From assembly GCF_016900895.1 (NCBI RefSeq), contig NZ_JAFEUN010000052.1:1-32725 (forward strand): a stretch of DNA of 32,725 nucleotides, given 5' to 3'. Below the pieces are notes generated by a model that was not told the DNA's origin, ran no database searches, and was given only the letters and a program-made list of their open reading frames with translations. The stretch's first letter is position 1, and every line of letters starts with the position of its first letter. This document shows, in pieces, positions 17,351 to 24,761 of the stretch. The translations under genes and the position numbers were made by a program. The DNA comes from Parashewanella hymeniacidonis. GTDB taxonomy: Bacteria; Pseudomonadota; Gammaproteobacteria; Enterobacterales; Shewanellaceae.

Positions 17351-18037
17351 ATGTCTGAACGGACTCCTGTAGTTACGATTGACGGGCCAAGTGGGGCAGG
17401 TAAAGGTACTATTTGTCATTTGTTAGCTAAAAAGCTTGGCTGGCAATTATTAGATAGTGGTGCTATTTATCGAGTTCTAGCATTGGCGTCACTTCATCAT
17501 AACGTCGAACTTGATAATGAAGAAGCTATCAGTTTATTAGCCGCTCATCTTGATGTTCAGTTTTTAGCGGGCAACGACGGTGATGCGATTAAAGTAGTGT
17601 TAGAAGGTGAATCAGTCACTAATGATATTAGAACACAAGAATGTTCGAATGCTGCTTCAAAGATTGCGGCATTTCCAAGAGTGCGAGAAGCACTTTTAAG
17701 GAGACAACGTGCATTTCAAACTGAACCTGGTTTGATTGCAGATGGTCGAGATATGGGAACCGTTGTATTCCCGGAGGCGCCAGTTAAAATTTTCTTAACC
17801 GCATCGGCTGAAGAAAGAGCTGAACGTCGCTATAATCAGTTGCGGGACAAAGGCTTCGATGTTAAAATCGACCGTCTTTTGGCTGAGATAAAAGAGCGGG
17901 ACGACCGCGATATGAATCGTGCTGTTGCTCCACTTAAACCAGCTGATGATGCCTTAGTTGTTGATACAACGGGTATTAATATAGATAACGTGCTTGAAAT
18001 TGTTTCACAGCACATTGAAAAGCATTTATCAAAATAG
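17351..18037 (+). CDS. cmk: cytidylate kinase
   Basis: A 228-aa NMP kinase (CMP/dCMP to CDP/dCDP). P-loop [10 protein letters not shown] (11-20), then the [12 protein letters not shown]-binding block and the [14 protein letters not shown] signature. ATG 17351 is chosen over the ATGs at 17327/17330 because GGAGG lies just upstream and the length then matches E. coli (227). It is followed by rpsA after 108 bp, as in E. coli, and rpsA is probably also transcribed from its own promoter. Confidence 0.96.
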   Translation: MSERTPVVTIDGPSGAGKGTICHLLAKKLGWQLLDSGAIYRVLALASLHHNVELDNEEAISLLAAHLDVQFLAGNDGDAIKVVLEGESVTNDIRTQECSNAASKIAAFPRVREALLRRQRAFQTEPGLIADGRDMGTVVFPEAPVKIFLTASAEERAERRYNQLRDKGFDVKIDRLLAEIKERDDRDMNRAVAPLKPADDALVVDTTGINIDNVLEIVSQHIEKHLSK

Positions 18038-18062
18038 ATAATTCTGTTTATTTTGGTAAGAC

Positions 18063-18145
18063 TTCATATCAAGGATGATGTGAATGATATTAACTGACTC
18101 CATGTTAAGGACTAGCATGGTTTATTACTTAAAAGTAAATTTAAA
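18063..18145 (+). promoter_or_regulatory. rpsA leader: three hairpins with GGA loops, no Shine-Dalgarno
   Basis: Three successive hairpins precede the rpsA ATG. TTCATATCA-AGGA-TGATGTGAA (18063-18084) has a 9-bp stem with an AGGA tetraloop. CCATG-TTAAGGACTAG-CATGG (18100-18120) has AAGGA in its loop. TTACTT-AA-AAGTAA (18125-18138) ends eight bases before the ATG. No SD lies at normal distance. Gammaproteobacterial rpsA leaders are known to use such a structured, SD-less start region for autogenous control by S1, which makes function likely here. Confidence 0.7.
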
Positions 18146-19813
18146 ATGACTGAATCTTTTGCTGATCTGTTTGAACAATCCCTAGAACAACTTGAATTCC
18201 GCCCAGGCTCTATTGTACGTGGTACTGTAGTAGCTATCGAAAACGGTATGGTTCTTGTTGACGCAGGTTTGAAATCTGAATCTCCAATCCCAGCTGAACA
18301 ATTCAAGAACGCTGCAGGCGAACTTGAAATCGCAGTTGGTGATGACGTAGATGTTGCTCTTGACTCTGTTGAAGACGGCTTTGGTGAGACTCAATTGTCT
18401 CGTGAAAAAGCTAAACGTCATGAAGCATGGATTGTTCTTGAAAAAGCATACGAAGACGCTGAAACTGTTATCGGTGTTATCAATGGTAAAGTTAAAGGCG
18501 GTTTCACTGTTGAATTAAACGGTATCCGTGCATTCTTACCAGGTTCTCTAGTTGACGTTCGTCCAGTTCGTGACACTGCTCACCTAGAAAACAAAGAACT
18601 AGAATTTAAAGTTATCAAGCTAGATCAGAAGCGCAACAACGTTGTTGTTTCTCGTCGTGCTGTTATCGAATCTGAAAGCAGTGCAGAGCGTGATGCTCTT
18701 CTTGAGAACCTTCAAGAAGGTCAAGCTGTTAAAGGTATCGTTAAGAACCTTACTGATTACGGTGCATTCGTTGATCTTGGTGGTGTTGATGGTCTATTAC
18801 ACATCACTGACATGGCTTGGAAGCGTGTTAAACATCCATCAGAAATCGTTAATGTTGGTGACGAGATCAACGTTAAAGTTCTTAAGTATGACCGCGAGCG
18901 TACTCGTGTATCACTAGGTCTTAAGCAACTTGGCGAAGATCCATGGTTAGAAATCAGCAACCGTTACCCAGAGAACACTCGTTTAACTGGTCGCGTAACT
19001 AACCTAACTGACTACGGTTGTTTCGTTGAAATCGAAGAAGGCGTTGAAGGTCTTGTTCACGTTTCTGAAATGGATTGGACTAACAAGAACATCCACCCAT
19101 CTAAAGTTGTTAACTTGGGTGATGAAGTTGAAGTTCTTGTTCTTGACATCGATGAAGAACGTCGTCGTATCTCACTTGGTCTTAAGCAATGTAAGACTAA
19201 CCCATGGGATGACTTCGCTTCAAAATACCAAAAAGGTGACAAAGTTAGCGGTAAGATCAAATCTATCACTGACTTCGGTATCTTCATTGGTCTTGACGGT
19301 GGCATCGACGGTCTTGTTCACTTATCTGACATTTCTTGGACTGGTACAGGCGAAGAAGCTGTATCTGAATACAAGAAAGGTGACGAAATCAACGCAGTTG
19401 TACTTTCAGTTGACCCAGAGCGTGAGCGTATCAGCTTAGGCGTTAAGCAAACTGAAGACGATCCATTCAATGCATACTTGGCTGACAAGAAGAAAGGTAC
19501 TATTGTTAATGGTACTGTATCTGCAGTTGACGCTAAAGGTGTTACAGTTGAATTGGCTGAGTCTGTTGAAGGTTACATCCGTGTTTCTGACATCTCTCGT
19601 GACCGTATTGAAGACGCATCAACTGAATTCTCAGTAGGCGATGCTGTTGAATCTAAGTTCATGGGCGTTGATCGTAAGAACCGCTCTATCAGCCTATCTA
19701 TCAAAGCGAAAGATGAAGCTGAAGAGAAAGAAGCACTTGCGACTGTTAACAAGCAAGATGATGCTGTTATGAGTAATGCAATGGCAGAAGCGTTTAAAGC
19801 TGCTCGTAAGTAA
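18146..19813 (+). CDS. rpsA: 30S ribosomal protein S1
   Basis: A 555-aa protein (E. coli 557) with six S1 RNA-binding domains, at about residues 20-87, 105-171, 190-260, 277-347, 364-434 and 451-520. Repeated [22 protein letters not shown]-like blocks with VSLG/ISLG ends are seen in domains 3-6. The first two domains anchor S1 on the ribosome and the others bind mRNA. The gene has strongly biased codons in keeping with high expression. Its start has no Shine-Dalgarno and sits behind a hairpin leader. Confidence 0.98.
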   Translation: MTESFADLFEQSLEQLEFRPGSIVRGTVVAIENGMVLVDAGLKSESPIPAEQFKNAAGELEIAVGDDVDVALDSVEDGFGETQLSREKAKRHEAWIVLEKAYEDAETVIGVINGKVKGGFTVELNGIRAFLPGSLVDVRPVRDTAHLENKELEFKVIKLDQKRNNVVVSRRAVIESESSAERDALLENLQEGQAVKGIVKNLTDYGAFVDLGGVDGLLHITDMAWKRVKHPSEIVNVGDEINVKVLKYDRERTRVSLGLKQLGEDPWLEISNRYPENTRLTGRVTNLTDYGCFVEIEEGVEGLVHVSEMDWTNKNIHPSKVVNLGDEVEVLVLDIDEERRRISLGLKQCKTNPWDDFASKYQKGDKVSGKIKSITDFGIFIGLDGGIDGLVHLSDISWTGTGEEAVSEYKKGDEINAVVLSVDPERERISLGVKQTEDDPFNAYLADKKKGTIVNGTVSAVDAKGVTVELAESVEGYIRVSDISRDRIEDASTEFSVGDAVESKFMGVDRKNRSISLSIKAKDEAEEKEALATVNKQDDAVMSNAMAEAFKAARK

Positions 19814-19818
19814 ATTGC

Positions 19819-19846
19819 TTAAGGGGAGTAGTAATGCTCCCCTTAA
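19819..19846 (+). terminator. hairpin between rpsA and ihfB
   Basis: TTAAGGGGAG pairs perfectly with CTCCCCTTAA (10 bp, loop TAGTAATG), six bases after the rpsA stop. The following sequence is only moderately T-rich (CGTTGTTTGG), so it is probably a partial terminator or a 3' stabiliser. Confidence 0.6.
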
Positions 19847-19879
19847 CGTTGTTTGGCTTGATAAAAGAGGATAGCTAGG

Positions 19880-20167
19880 ATGACAAAATCCGAACTAATC
19901 ATTAAACTCGCCAGCAGGCAGTCTCTGCTTTCGGCGAAAGAAGTTGAAAATGCCGTCAAAGAAATGTTAGAGCAGATGGCTGATACATTAGAAGGCGGAG
20001 ATCGTATCGAAATCCGTGGATTTGGCAGTTTTTCACTTCACTTTCGTGCGCCTCGTACTGGTCGTAACCCAAAAACTGGTACTTCAGTTGAACTGGATGG
20101 CAAGTATGTGCCACATTTCAAGCCTGGCAAAGAGCTGCGCGAACGTGTTGACGCAGTCAACATATAA
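19880..20167 (+). CDS. ihfB: integration host factor subunit beta
   Basis: A 95-aa HU/IHF-family DNA-bending protein, partner of IHF-alpha. The signature [26 protein letters not shown] spans the beta-arm with the intercalating Pro region (residues 42-67 in total). AGAGGA precedes ATG 19880. The position after rpsA is as in E. coli. Confidence 0.97.
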   Translation: MTKSELIIKLASRQSLLSAKEVENAVKEMLEQMADTLEGGDRIEIRGFGSFSLHFRAPRTGRNPKTGTSVELDGKYVPHFKPGKELRERVDAVNI

Positions 20168-20180
20168 AACGTTTTAATTA

Positions 20181-20207
20181 AAAAGCCTCCAGTTGGAGGT
20201 TTTTTTA
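20181..20207 (+). terminator. rho-independent terminator of ihfB
   Basis: AAAAGCCTCC-AGTT-GGAGGTTTTTTT: 5-bp GC stem extended by A-T pairs, followed by seven T. It ends the rpsA-ihfB transcript. From here to 20460 no gene is seen; a promoter for lapAB is expected. Confidence 0.88.
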
Positions 20208-20460
20208 TGTCTAAAAACAGGCTTTTGACTAGCATGATTTTATATTTTCAAAGATAATCTTATATTAAGGTTGATCACAGTAAATCGCTGTCGATAAGTT
20301 TTTAAATCATTAGGGTGTTCCAATATCGCACTATCCAAGGCAAAGCATGAGCTTTAAGTCAATGCTATGTAATTGGAAGGAAGATGAAGTAGTGAACTGA
20401 TTGTGGGCACCAGAAAGTGAATTAATCCTAAAGCCAGCAACTTCAAACACGGAGATACAG

Positions 20461-20736
20461 GTGAAATCATTTTTTATAACAGTTGTTGTTGCATTGTGCT
20501 TTATTTTGGCATTAATTTTTGGTGCTCAAAATGAACAAACGGTCACCATCAGTTATTTTATCGCTAAAGGCGAATACAAGTTACCTATGGTACTGGCGGT
20601 TGTTTTCTTATTAGGTTTCACCATCAGTTGGTTATTTGCTGGGTACCAAATATTAAAACTGAGAGTCACTTTACGCCGTGCTAACAAAAAATTAGCTTCA
20701 CTCGAAGAAGTAACTTCAACAAAAGACGAAACATAA
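20461..20736 (+). CDS. lapA: lipopolysaccharide assembly protein A
   Basis: A 91-aa inner-membrane protein (DUF1049, YciS) with two membrane segments (about residues 3-20 and 40-62) and a short coiled cytoplasmic tail. It assists LapB in LPS assembly. The GTG at 20461 is chosen: GGAG lies six bases upstream and VKSFF starts the family alignment; the longer TTG form would add 20 unlikely residues. Followed by lapB one base later, so coupled. Confidence 0.92.
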   Translation: MKSFFITVVVALCFILALIFGAQNEQTVTISYFIAKGEYKLPMVLAVVFLLGFTISWLFAGYQILKLRVTLRRANKKLASLEEVTSTKDET

Positions 20737-20737
20737 T

Positions 20738-21898
20738 ATGTTAGAAGTTTTGTTCTTGCTGCTGCCTATTGCTGCCAGTTATGGTTGGTATATGGGAAGA
20801 AGGAGTATGCGTCATCAGCAGCAAAAAAAACAAAAAACGATAAATAAAGATTATTTTACAGGTTTAAACTTTATCCTTTCTAATGAATCAGACAAAGCAG
20901 TTGATTTATTAGTTAATTCTTTGGATGAAGATAGCAGTAATATTGATACTCATCTTTCTCTTGGCGCATTATTTAGAACCAGAGGTGAAGTTGATCGTGC
21001 GATTAAAATTCATCAAGGGCTCATCGAGCGTTCAAGCTTAAGTACTGATTTACTCGAACTTGCAATGCTTGCGCTTGCCAAAGATTATCTTGCGGCGGGA
21101 TTTTATGACCGTGCTGAAGATATTCTTGTGAGTTTAATAGAACAAGCAGAAGACACTGATGAAGCAGAAACTTTTCTCATTAGTTTATATCAGACAACTA
21201 AAGAGTGGCGGAAGGCCATCAATGTCATCAAAGGTATGTCTAAGGAGAAAAGAAAAGCTCAACTTTCTGTTCTAGCACATTATTATTGCCAACTTAGCCT
21301 TGAATCGAAAGAACCTGCAACTCGAGTGAAGTTGTTAAAACAGGCCCTAAAATACGACCATCATTGTGGTCGAGCCGTATTGGAATTAATAAAAATATCC
21401 AGTGCAGATGGTGATTACAGCAGTTTTAAAAAGTTTCTATACGTTCTATGGGATGCAGACATTGAACTGGTTGCTGATTCACTCGATGTTGCACTTGAAA
21501 CGTTCAAGCAGAATGACGATTTAAAAGCTTATAAGATCTTTTTGCAAGAGGCGCTTTCTAAAGGTGCAGGAGCCTCTGTAACTATCGCACTGGTTACTCT
21601 GCTCCAAGAACAAGAAAAGCTCAATGAGGCTGAACAATTATTACTGGACTCCCTTTATACTCACCCAACAATGAAAGGCTTTAAGCAATTAATGCACATT
21701 CATGTACAGCAGGCTGAGGAAGGTGATGCTAAGCAAAGTTTAACCATGTTAGAAAAGTTAGTTGAGCAGCAAATACGTTACCGTCCAAGTTATCGTTGCC
21801 AGCAATGTGGTTTTCCTTCACATACACTGTATTGGCATTGCCCATCATGTAAGTGTTGGGGCAAAATCAAACGTATCCGTGGTTTGGATGGTGAATAA
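20738..21898 (+). CDS. lapB: lipopolysaccharide assembly protein B (TPR-rubredoxin)
   Basis: A 386-aa protein (E. coli 389). An N-terminal membrane anchor LEVLFLLLPIAASYGWYMGRRS is followed by about eight to nine TPR units, and a C-terminal rubredoxin-like zinc/iron knuckle with CQQC and CPSC (about residues 356-374). LapB works with FtsH and YejM/PbgA to set LpxC levels and thus LPS synthesis. The HPTMKGF and GKIKRIRGLDG end motifs match E. coli closely. Confidence 0.96.
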   Translation: MLEVLFLLLPIAASYGWYMGRRSMRHQQQKKQKTINKDYFTGLNFILSNESDKAVDLLVNSLDEDSSNIDTHLSLGALFRTRGEVDRAIKIHQGLIERSSLSTDLLELAMLALAKDYLAAGFYDRAEDILVSLIEQAEDTDEAETFLISLYQTTKEWRKAINVIKGMSKEKRKAQLSVLAHYYCQLSLESKEPATRVKLLKQALKYDHHCGRAVLELIKISSADGDYSSFKKFLYVLWDADIELVADSLDVALETFKQNDDLKAYKIFLQEALSKGAGASVTIALVTLLQEQEKLNEAEQLLLDSLYTHPTMKGFKQLMHIHVQQAEEGDAKQSLTMLEKLVEQQIRYRPSYRCQQCGFPSHTLYWHCPSCKCWGKIKRIRGLDGE

Positions 21899-21937
21899 AA
21901 AATAACCCCCTACAAATAGATTACTAAGAGAATAATA

Positions 21938-22630
21938 ATGACCAACAAAGTTGTAGTTGCCTTAGATTATGATAATAAAGCTGATGCATTAGCATTAGTG
22001 AGTCAGTTAAACCCTGAAATGTGTCGTTTAAAAGTGGGCAAAGAGATGTTCACTCTATTTGGTCCAGATTTAGTCAAAGAAATTCAAGCTCAAGGTTTCG
22101 AGCTATTTTTAGATTTAAAATTCCACGATATTCCAAATACAGTTGCTAAAGCGGTTCGAGCTGCGGCAGAGTTAGGTGTTTGGATGGTTAATGTTCATGC
22201 ATCTGGCGGCAAAGCTATGATGGAAGCTGCAAGAGCGGCGTTAGCGCCTTACGGTAATGATGCACCTTTACTGGTTGCGGTTACGGTACTTACCTCTATG
22301 TCTGACGATGAACTACCGCTAATAGGTGTAAACAAAACAGCAGATGAACAAGTGGTTCATCTAGCGAATCTAGCAAAGACAGCAGGGTTAGATGGTGTAG
22401 TATGTTCTGCACAAGAAGCTAAAGCACTAAAAGCAGAATTAGGCACTGGTTTTCAATTGGTTACACCAGGTATTAGACCAGCAGGAACTGATTCGGGCGA
22501 TCAACACAGAATTATGACTCCTCAAAAGGCCGTCGCTGCTGGTGCAGATCATTTAGTAATTGGTCGACCGATAACTAAAGCAGAAAACCCACTTAAAGCA
22601 CTTGAAGATATTTATCACTCAATTAATTAG
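21938..22630 (+). CDS. pyrF: orotidine 5'-phosphate decarboxylase
   Basis: A 230-aa TIM-barrel enzyme that makes UMP from OMP. The catalytic [10 protein letters not shown] (D59, K61, D64) and the phosphate-binding [12 protein letters not shown] are intact. Follows lapB by 39 bp, the same order as in E. coli (yciS-yciM-pyrF), and is followed 29 bp on by the SDR gene, so the four probably form one transcript. Confidence 0.97.
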   Translation: MTNKVVVALDYDNKADALALVSQLNPEMCRLKVGKEMFTLFGPDLVKEIQAQGFELFLDLKFHDIPNTVAKAVRAAAELGVWMVNVHASGGKAMMEAARAALAPYGNDAPLLVAVTVLTSMSDDELPLIGVNKTADEQVVHLANLAKTAGLDGVVCSAQEAKALKAELGTGFQLVTPGIRPAGTDSGDQHRIMTPQKAVAAGADHLVIGRPITKAENPLKALEDIYHSIN

Positions 22631-22659
22631 TATCACGATGAATCATGATGGAGACAACA

Positions 22660-23463
22660 ATGTTCAATTTCGAAGATAAAAATGTTGTAGTAGTTGGCGG
22701 TACTTCAGGCATTAATTTGGGTATCGCACTGAGCTTTGCTAAATCTGGTGCAAATGTTGTTGTCGCAAGTAGAAATCAAGAAAAAATTGATGCTGCGGTC
22801 GCTGAACTCGCCAAAGTCAATTCATCAGGAGCTCATTTTGGCGTGAGCTTTGATGTCAGAGACTTGGCTGCAGTCCAAGCAGGTTTTAGCATCATTGCCG
22901 ATAAGTTAACAACGATCGATATACTTGTTAGCGGTGCAGCAGGAAATTTCCCTGCCTTTGCTAAAGATCTCAGTGAGAATGGCTTTAAGTCAGTTATGGA
23001 TATTGATTTGCTCGGTAGTTTTCATGTGTTGAAGCAAGCTTATCCGATAATGCACCGAGGTCATGGTAGTATTATTCAAATCTCTGCTCCTCAAGCTTAT
23101 CTTGCAATGCCAATGCAATCACACGTTTGTGCTGCGAAAGCAGGTGTTGATATGCTCACGCGTACATTAGCATTAGAATGGGGCAGAGAAGGTATTCGAA
23201 TAAATTCAATTGTACCTGGCCCAATTGAAGGTACTGAGGGTTTTAACCGCTTAGCACCTAGTGAACAAATTCAAAAGCATGTGGCGAAAAGCGTACCATT
23301 AGGACGAAATGGTCAAAAAGATGATATCGCAAATTGTGCACTCTTTTTAGCCTCAGAATACTCATCTTATGTCACAGGTACGGTCATTCCTGTAGATGGA
23401 GGTTGGTCTCTTGGTGGGGCAAATGTTGCGCTAGCAGAATTAAGTAAATTAATGCCGAGTTAG
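22660..23463 (+). CDS. SDR-family oxidoreductase, 2,4-dienoyl-CoA reductase (DECR2)-like
   Basis: A 267-aa Rossmann protein. ATG 22660 is preferred over 22645, because GGAG lies six bases before it. The NADPH motif is GGTSGINLGIA (13-23). The Ser of the SDR site is in QISAPQ (S142) and the Lys is K160, but the usual YxxxK Tyr is replaced: SHVCAAK has Val at 156. Replacement of that Tyr, together with GPIEGTEG after the last strand, resembles the peroxisomal-type 2,4-dienoyl-CoA reductases rather than ordinary SDRs. A role in unsaturated acyl-CoA metabolism is therefore plausible but unproven. Confidence 0.75.
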   Translation: MFNFEDKNVVVVGGTSGINLGIALSFAKSGANVVVASRNQEKIDAAVAELAKVNSSGAHFGVSFDVRDLAAVQAGFSIIADKLTTIDILVSGAAGNFPAFAKDLSENGFKSVMDIDLLGSFHVLKQAYPIMHRGHGSIIQISAPQAYLAMPMQSHVCAAKAGVDMLTRTLALEWGREGIRINSIVPGPIEGTEGFNRLAPSEQIQKHVAKSVPLGRNGQKDDIANCALFLASEYSSYVTGTVIPVDGGWSLGGANVALAELSKLMPS

Positions 23464-23490
23464 AGCGTTAAAGTTAGAGAGAAAGAAGCA

Positions 23491-24033
23491 ATGGCAAATG
23501 CATTACAAGAACAGCTTTTAAAAGCTGGTTTAGCAAGTAAACAGAAAGTTCGCGATATTAAAACTAAAAAGCGTCGTGACCGTAAACAAAAAATTGATGA
23601 CGGTTCAGCGGATTTAAAACGTGAAATTGAGCAAAAACGACTTGAACAGGCTGAGAAAGATAAAGCACTTAATGAGAAGCGCTTCGCTGAAGCGACAGAA
23701 AAAGGGCAAGTTCGTTCACTCATTACAGAGTTTAACAGGCGAGCTATTTCTGTTCCTAATGACGCTGAAATTAAGTTTAACTATACATTAGCGAACAAAG
23801 TACATTCTGTTTATATAAACGAGGAATTACAAAAGCAATTGCTCAATGCAAAGCTTGGTATTGTCCGTCACGAAGACAAAACATTTATTGTACCGTTTAA
23901 GCTAGCTGAACGAGTCAACTTATTAGTTCCACAATGGTGTGGGTATTTAGCGACAAAGAATGAAGATATTGAGGTTGTTGAAGAAGATGATTTATATGCA
24001 GATTATGTCATTCCAGATGATTTAATGTGGTAA
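23491..24033 (+). CDS. DUF2058 family protein (YaiL-like)
   Basis: A 180-aa protein (E. coli YaiL 179). The basic, coiled N-terminal half (LKAGLASKQKVRDIKTKKRR and following charged repeats) and the C-terminal DLYADYVIPDDLMW are family features; a nucleic-acid association has been proposed for the family, but the biochemical role is unknown. It is 27 bp after the SDR gene, and is the last gene of this run. Confidence 0.87.
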   Translation: MANALQEQLLKAGLASKQKVRDIKTKKRRDRKQKIDDGSADLKREIEQKRLEQAEKDKALNEKRFAEATEKGQVRSLITEFNRRAISVPNDAEIKFNYTLANKVHSVYINEELQKQLLNAKLGIVRHEDKTFIVPFKLAERVNLLVPQWCGYLATKNEDIEVVEEDDLYADYVIPDDLMW

Positions 24034-24045
24034 TCGTCTAATTTG

Positions 24046-24070
24046 AGAGCTACATAAGGTAGCTCTTTTT
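24046..24070 (+). terminator. rho-independent terminator after the DUF2058 gene
   Basis: AGAGCTAC-ATAAG-GTAGCTCT is an 8-bp stem followed by T-run TTTTT. It ends the lapA-to-DUF2058 transcript. Confidence 0.9.
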
Positions 24071-24153
24071 AATCCAAGATTTGTTTTTCATAGCTATACT
24101 TTTCGTATTACGATTTTGAAGTGAATAATATTTACTTTCGTTAAGGAAAAGCT

Positions 24154-24726
24154 ATGTCTAAACAGATTGCATTTTCACACCTTCTCGTTAGCTCTGCATT
24201 GTTACTATTCTCTACGCATATAGCAGCACAAGAATTAAGCCCTTATGTGGATGCTCATGGTAACATTTCAAATCCTAAAAATGTCGAAGATACATGGAGT
24301 CACCTTGGTGCTTACTTTGTCCAAGATGCGAAAGACCATCAAGCATTCGATGCACACCAAGTTTACATTCAAAAACAGTTTCTTGATTTTTTCCGTAAGA
24401 CTGGAAAGTTCAAAGATGGAACTGTTTTAGTCAAAAGAGTTTTTGGTACGACTAATAAATCATTTACCACGGGTAAGGGGTATTTCGCAACCAATCCTAA
24501 AGTGACTTTTGTTATGGTTAAAGATTCCAAAAACACATTTAAAAACAACAAAGCTTGGGGAGAAGGTTGGGGGTGGGCATTATTTACAAATGAGAGCCCA
24601 ATGAAATCAACGACAACAAATTGGAAAGGAAGCGGTTTTAATAACTGCTACGGCTGTCATTTACCGGTGAAAGATAATGATTGGGTGTATACACAAGGTG
24701 ATCAACAAACAAACTTAGGAAAATAA
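24154..24726 (+). CDS. periplasmic cytochrome P460 family protein
   Basis: A 190-aa exported c-type cytochrome. It has a signal peptide to about residue 25 (IAAQ), a single heme motif CYGCH (165-169) near the C-terminus, and the RKTGKFKDGTVLVKRVF block typical of the P460 family. In ammonia oxidisers P460 oxidises hydroxylamine, while many members elsewhere have no known substrate. The position of the family's Lys crosslink is not assigned here. AAGGAAA precedes the ATG. Monocistronic, convergent with the TonB receptor. Confidence 0.82.
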   Translation: MSKQIAFSHLLVSSALLLFSTHIAAQELSPYVDAHGNISNPKNVEDTWSHLGAYFVQDAKDHQAFDAHQVYIQKQFLDFFRKTGKFKDGTVLVKRVFGTTNKSFTTGKGYFATNPKVTFVMVKDSKNTFKNNKAWGEGWGWALFTNESPMKSTTTNWKGSGFNNCYGCHLPVKDNDWVYTQGDQQTNLGK

Positions 24727-24730
24727 AAAA

Positions 24731-24752
24731 AAGGGTGCATTTACGCACCCTT
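24731..24752 (-). terminator. shared terminator of the TonB receptor and cytochrome genes
   Basis: AAGGGTGC/GCACCCTT forms an 8-bp stem with loop ATTTAC. On the minus strand a run of eight T follows, a strong end for the TonB receptor gene that stops at 24762. On the plus strand the tail is weaker (ATTACAGG). Confidence 0.92.
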
Positions 24753-24761
24753 ATTACAGGC

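Noticed and set aside
18642-19439. Other-frame ORFs inside rpsA (18642-18917, 19026-19439)
   Set aside because: Shadows of the highly biased rpsA codons; rpsA is unambiguous in the other frame.
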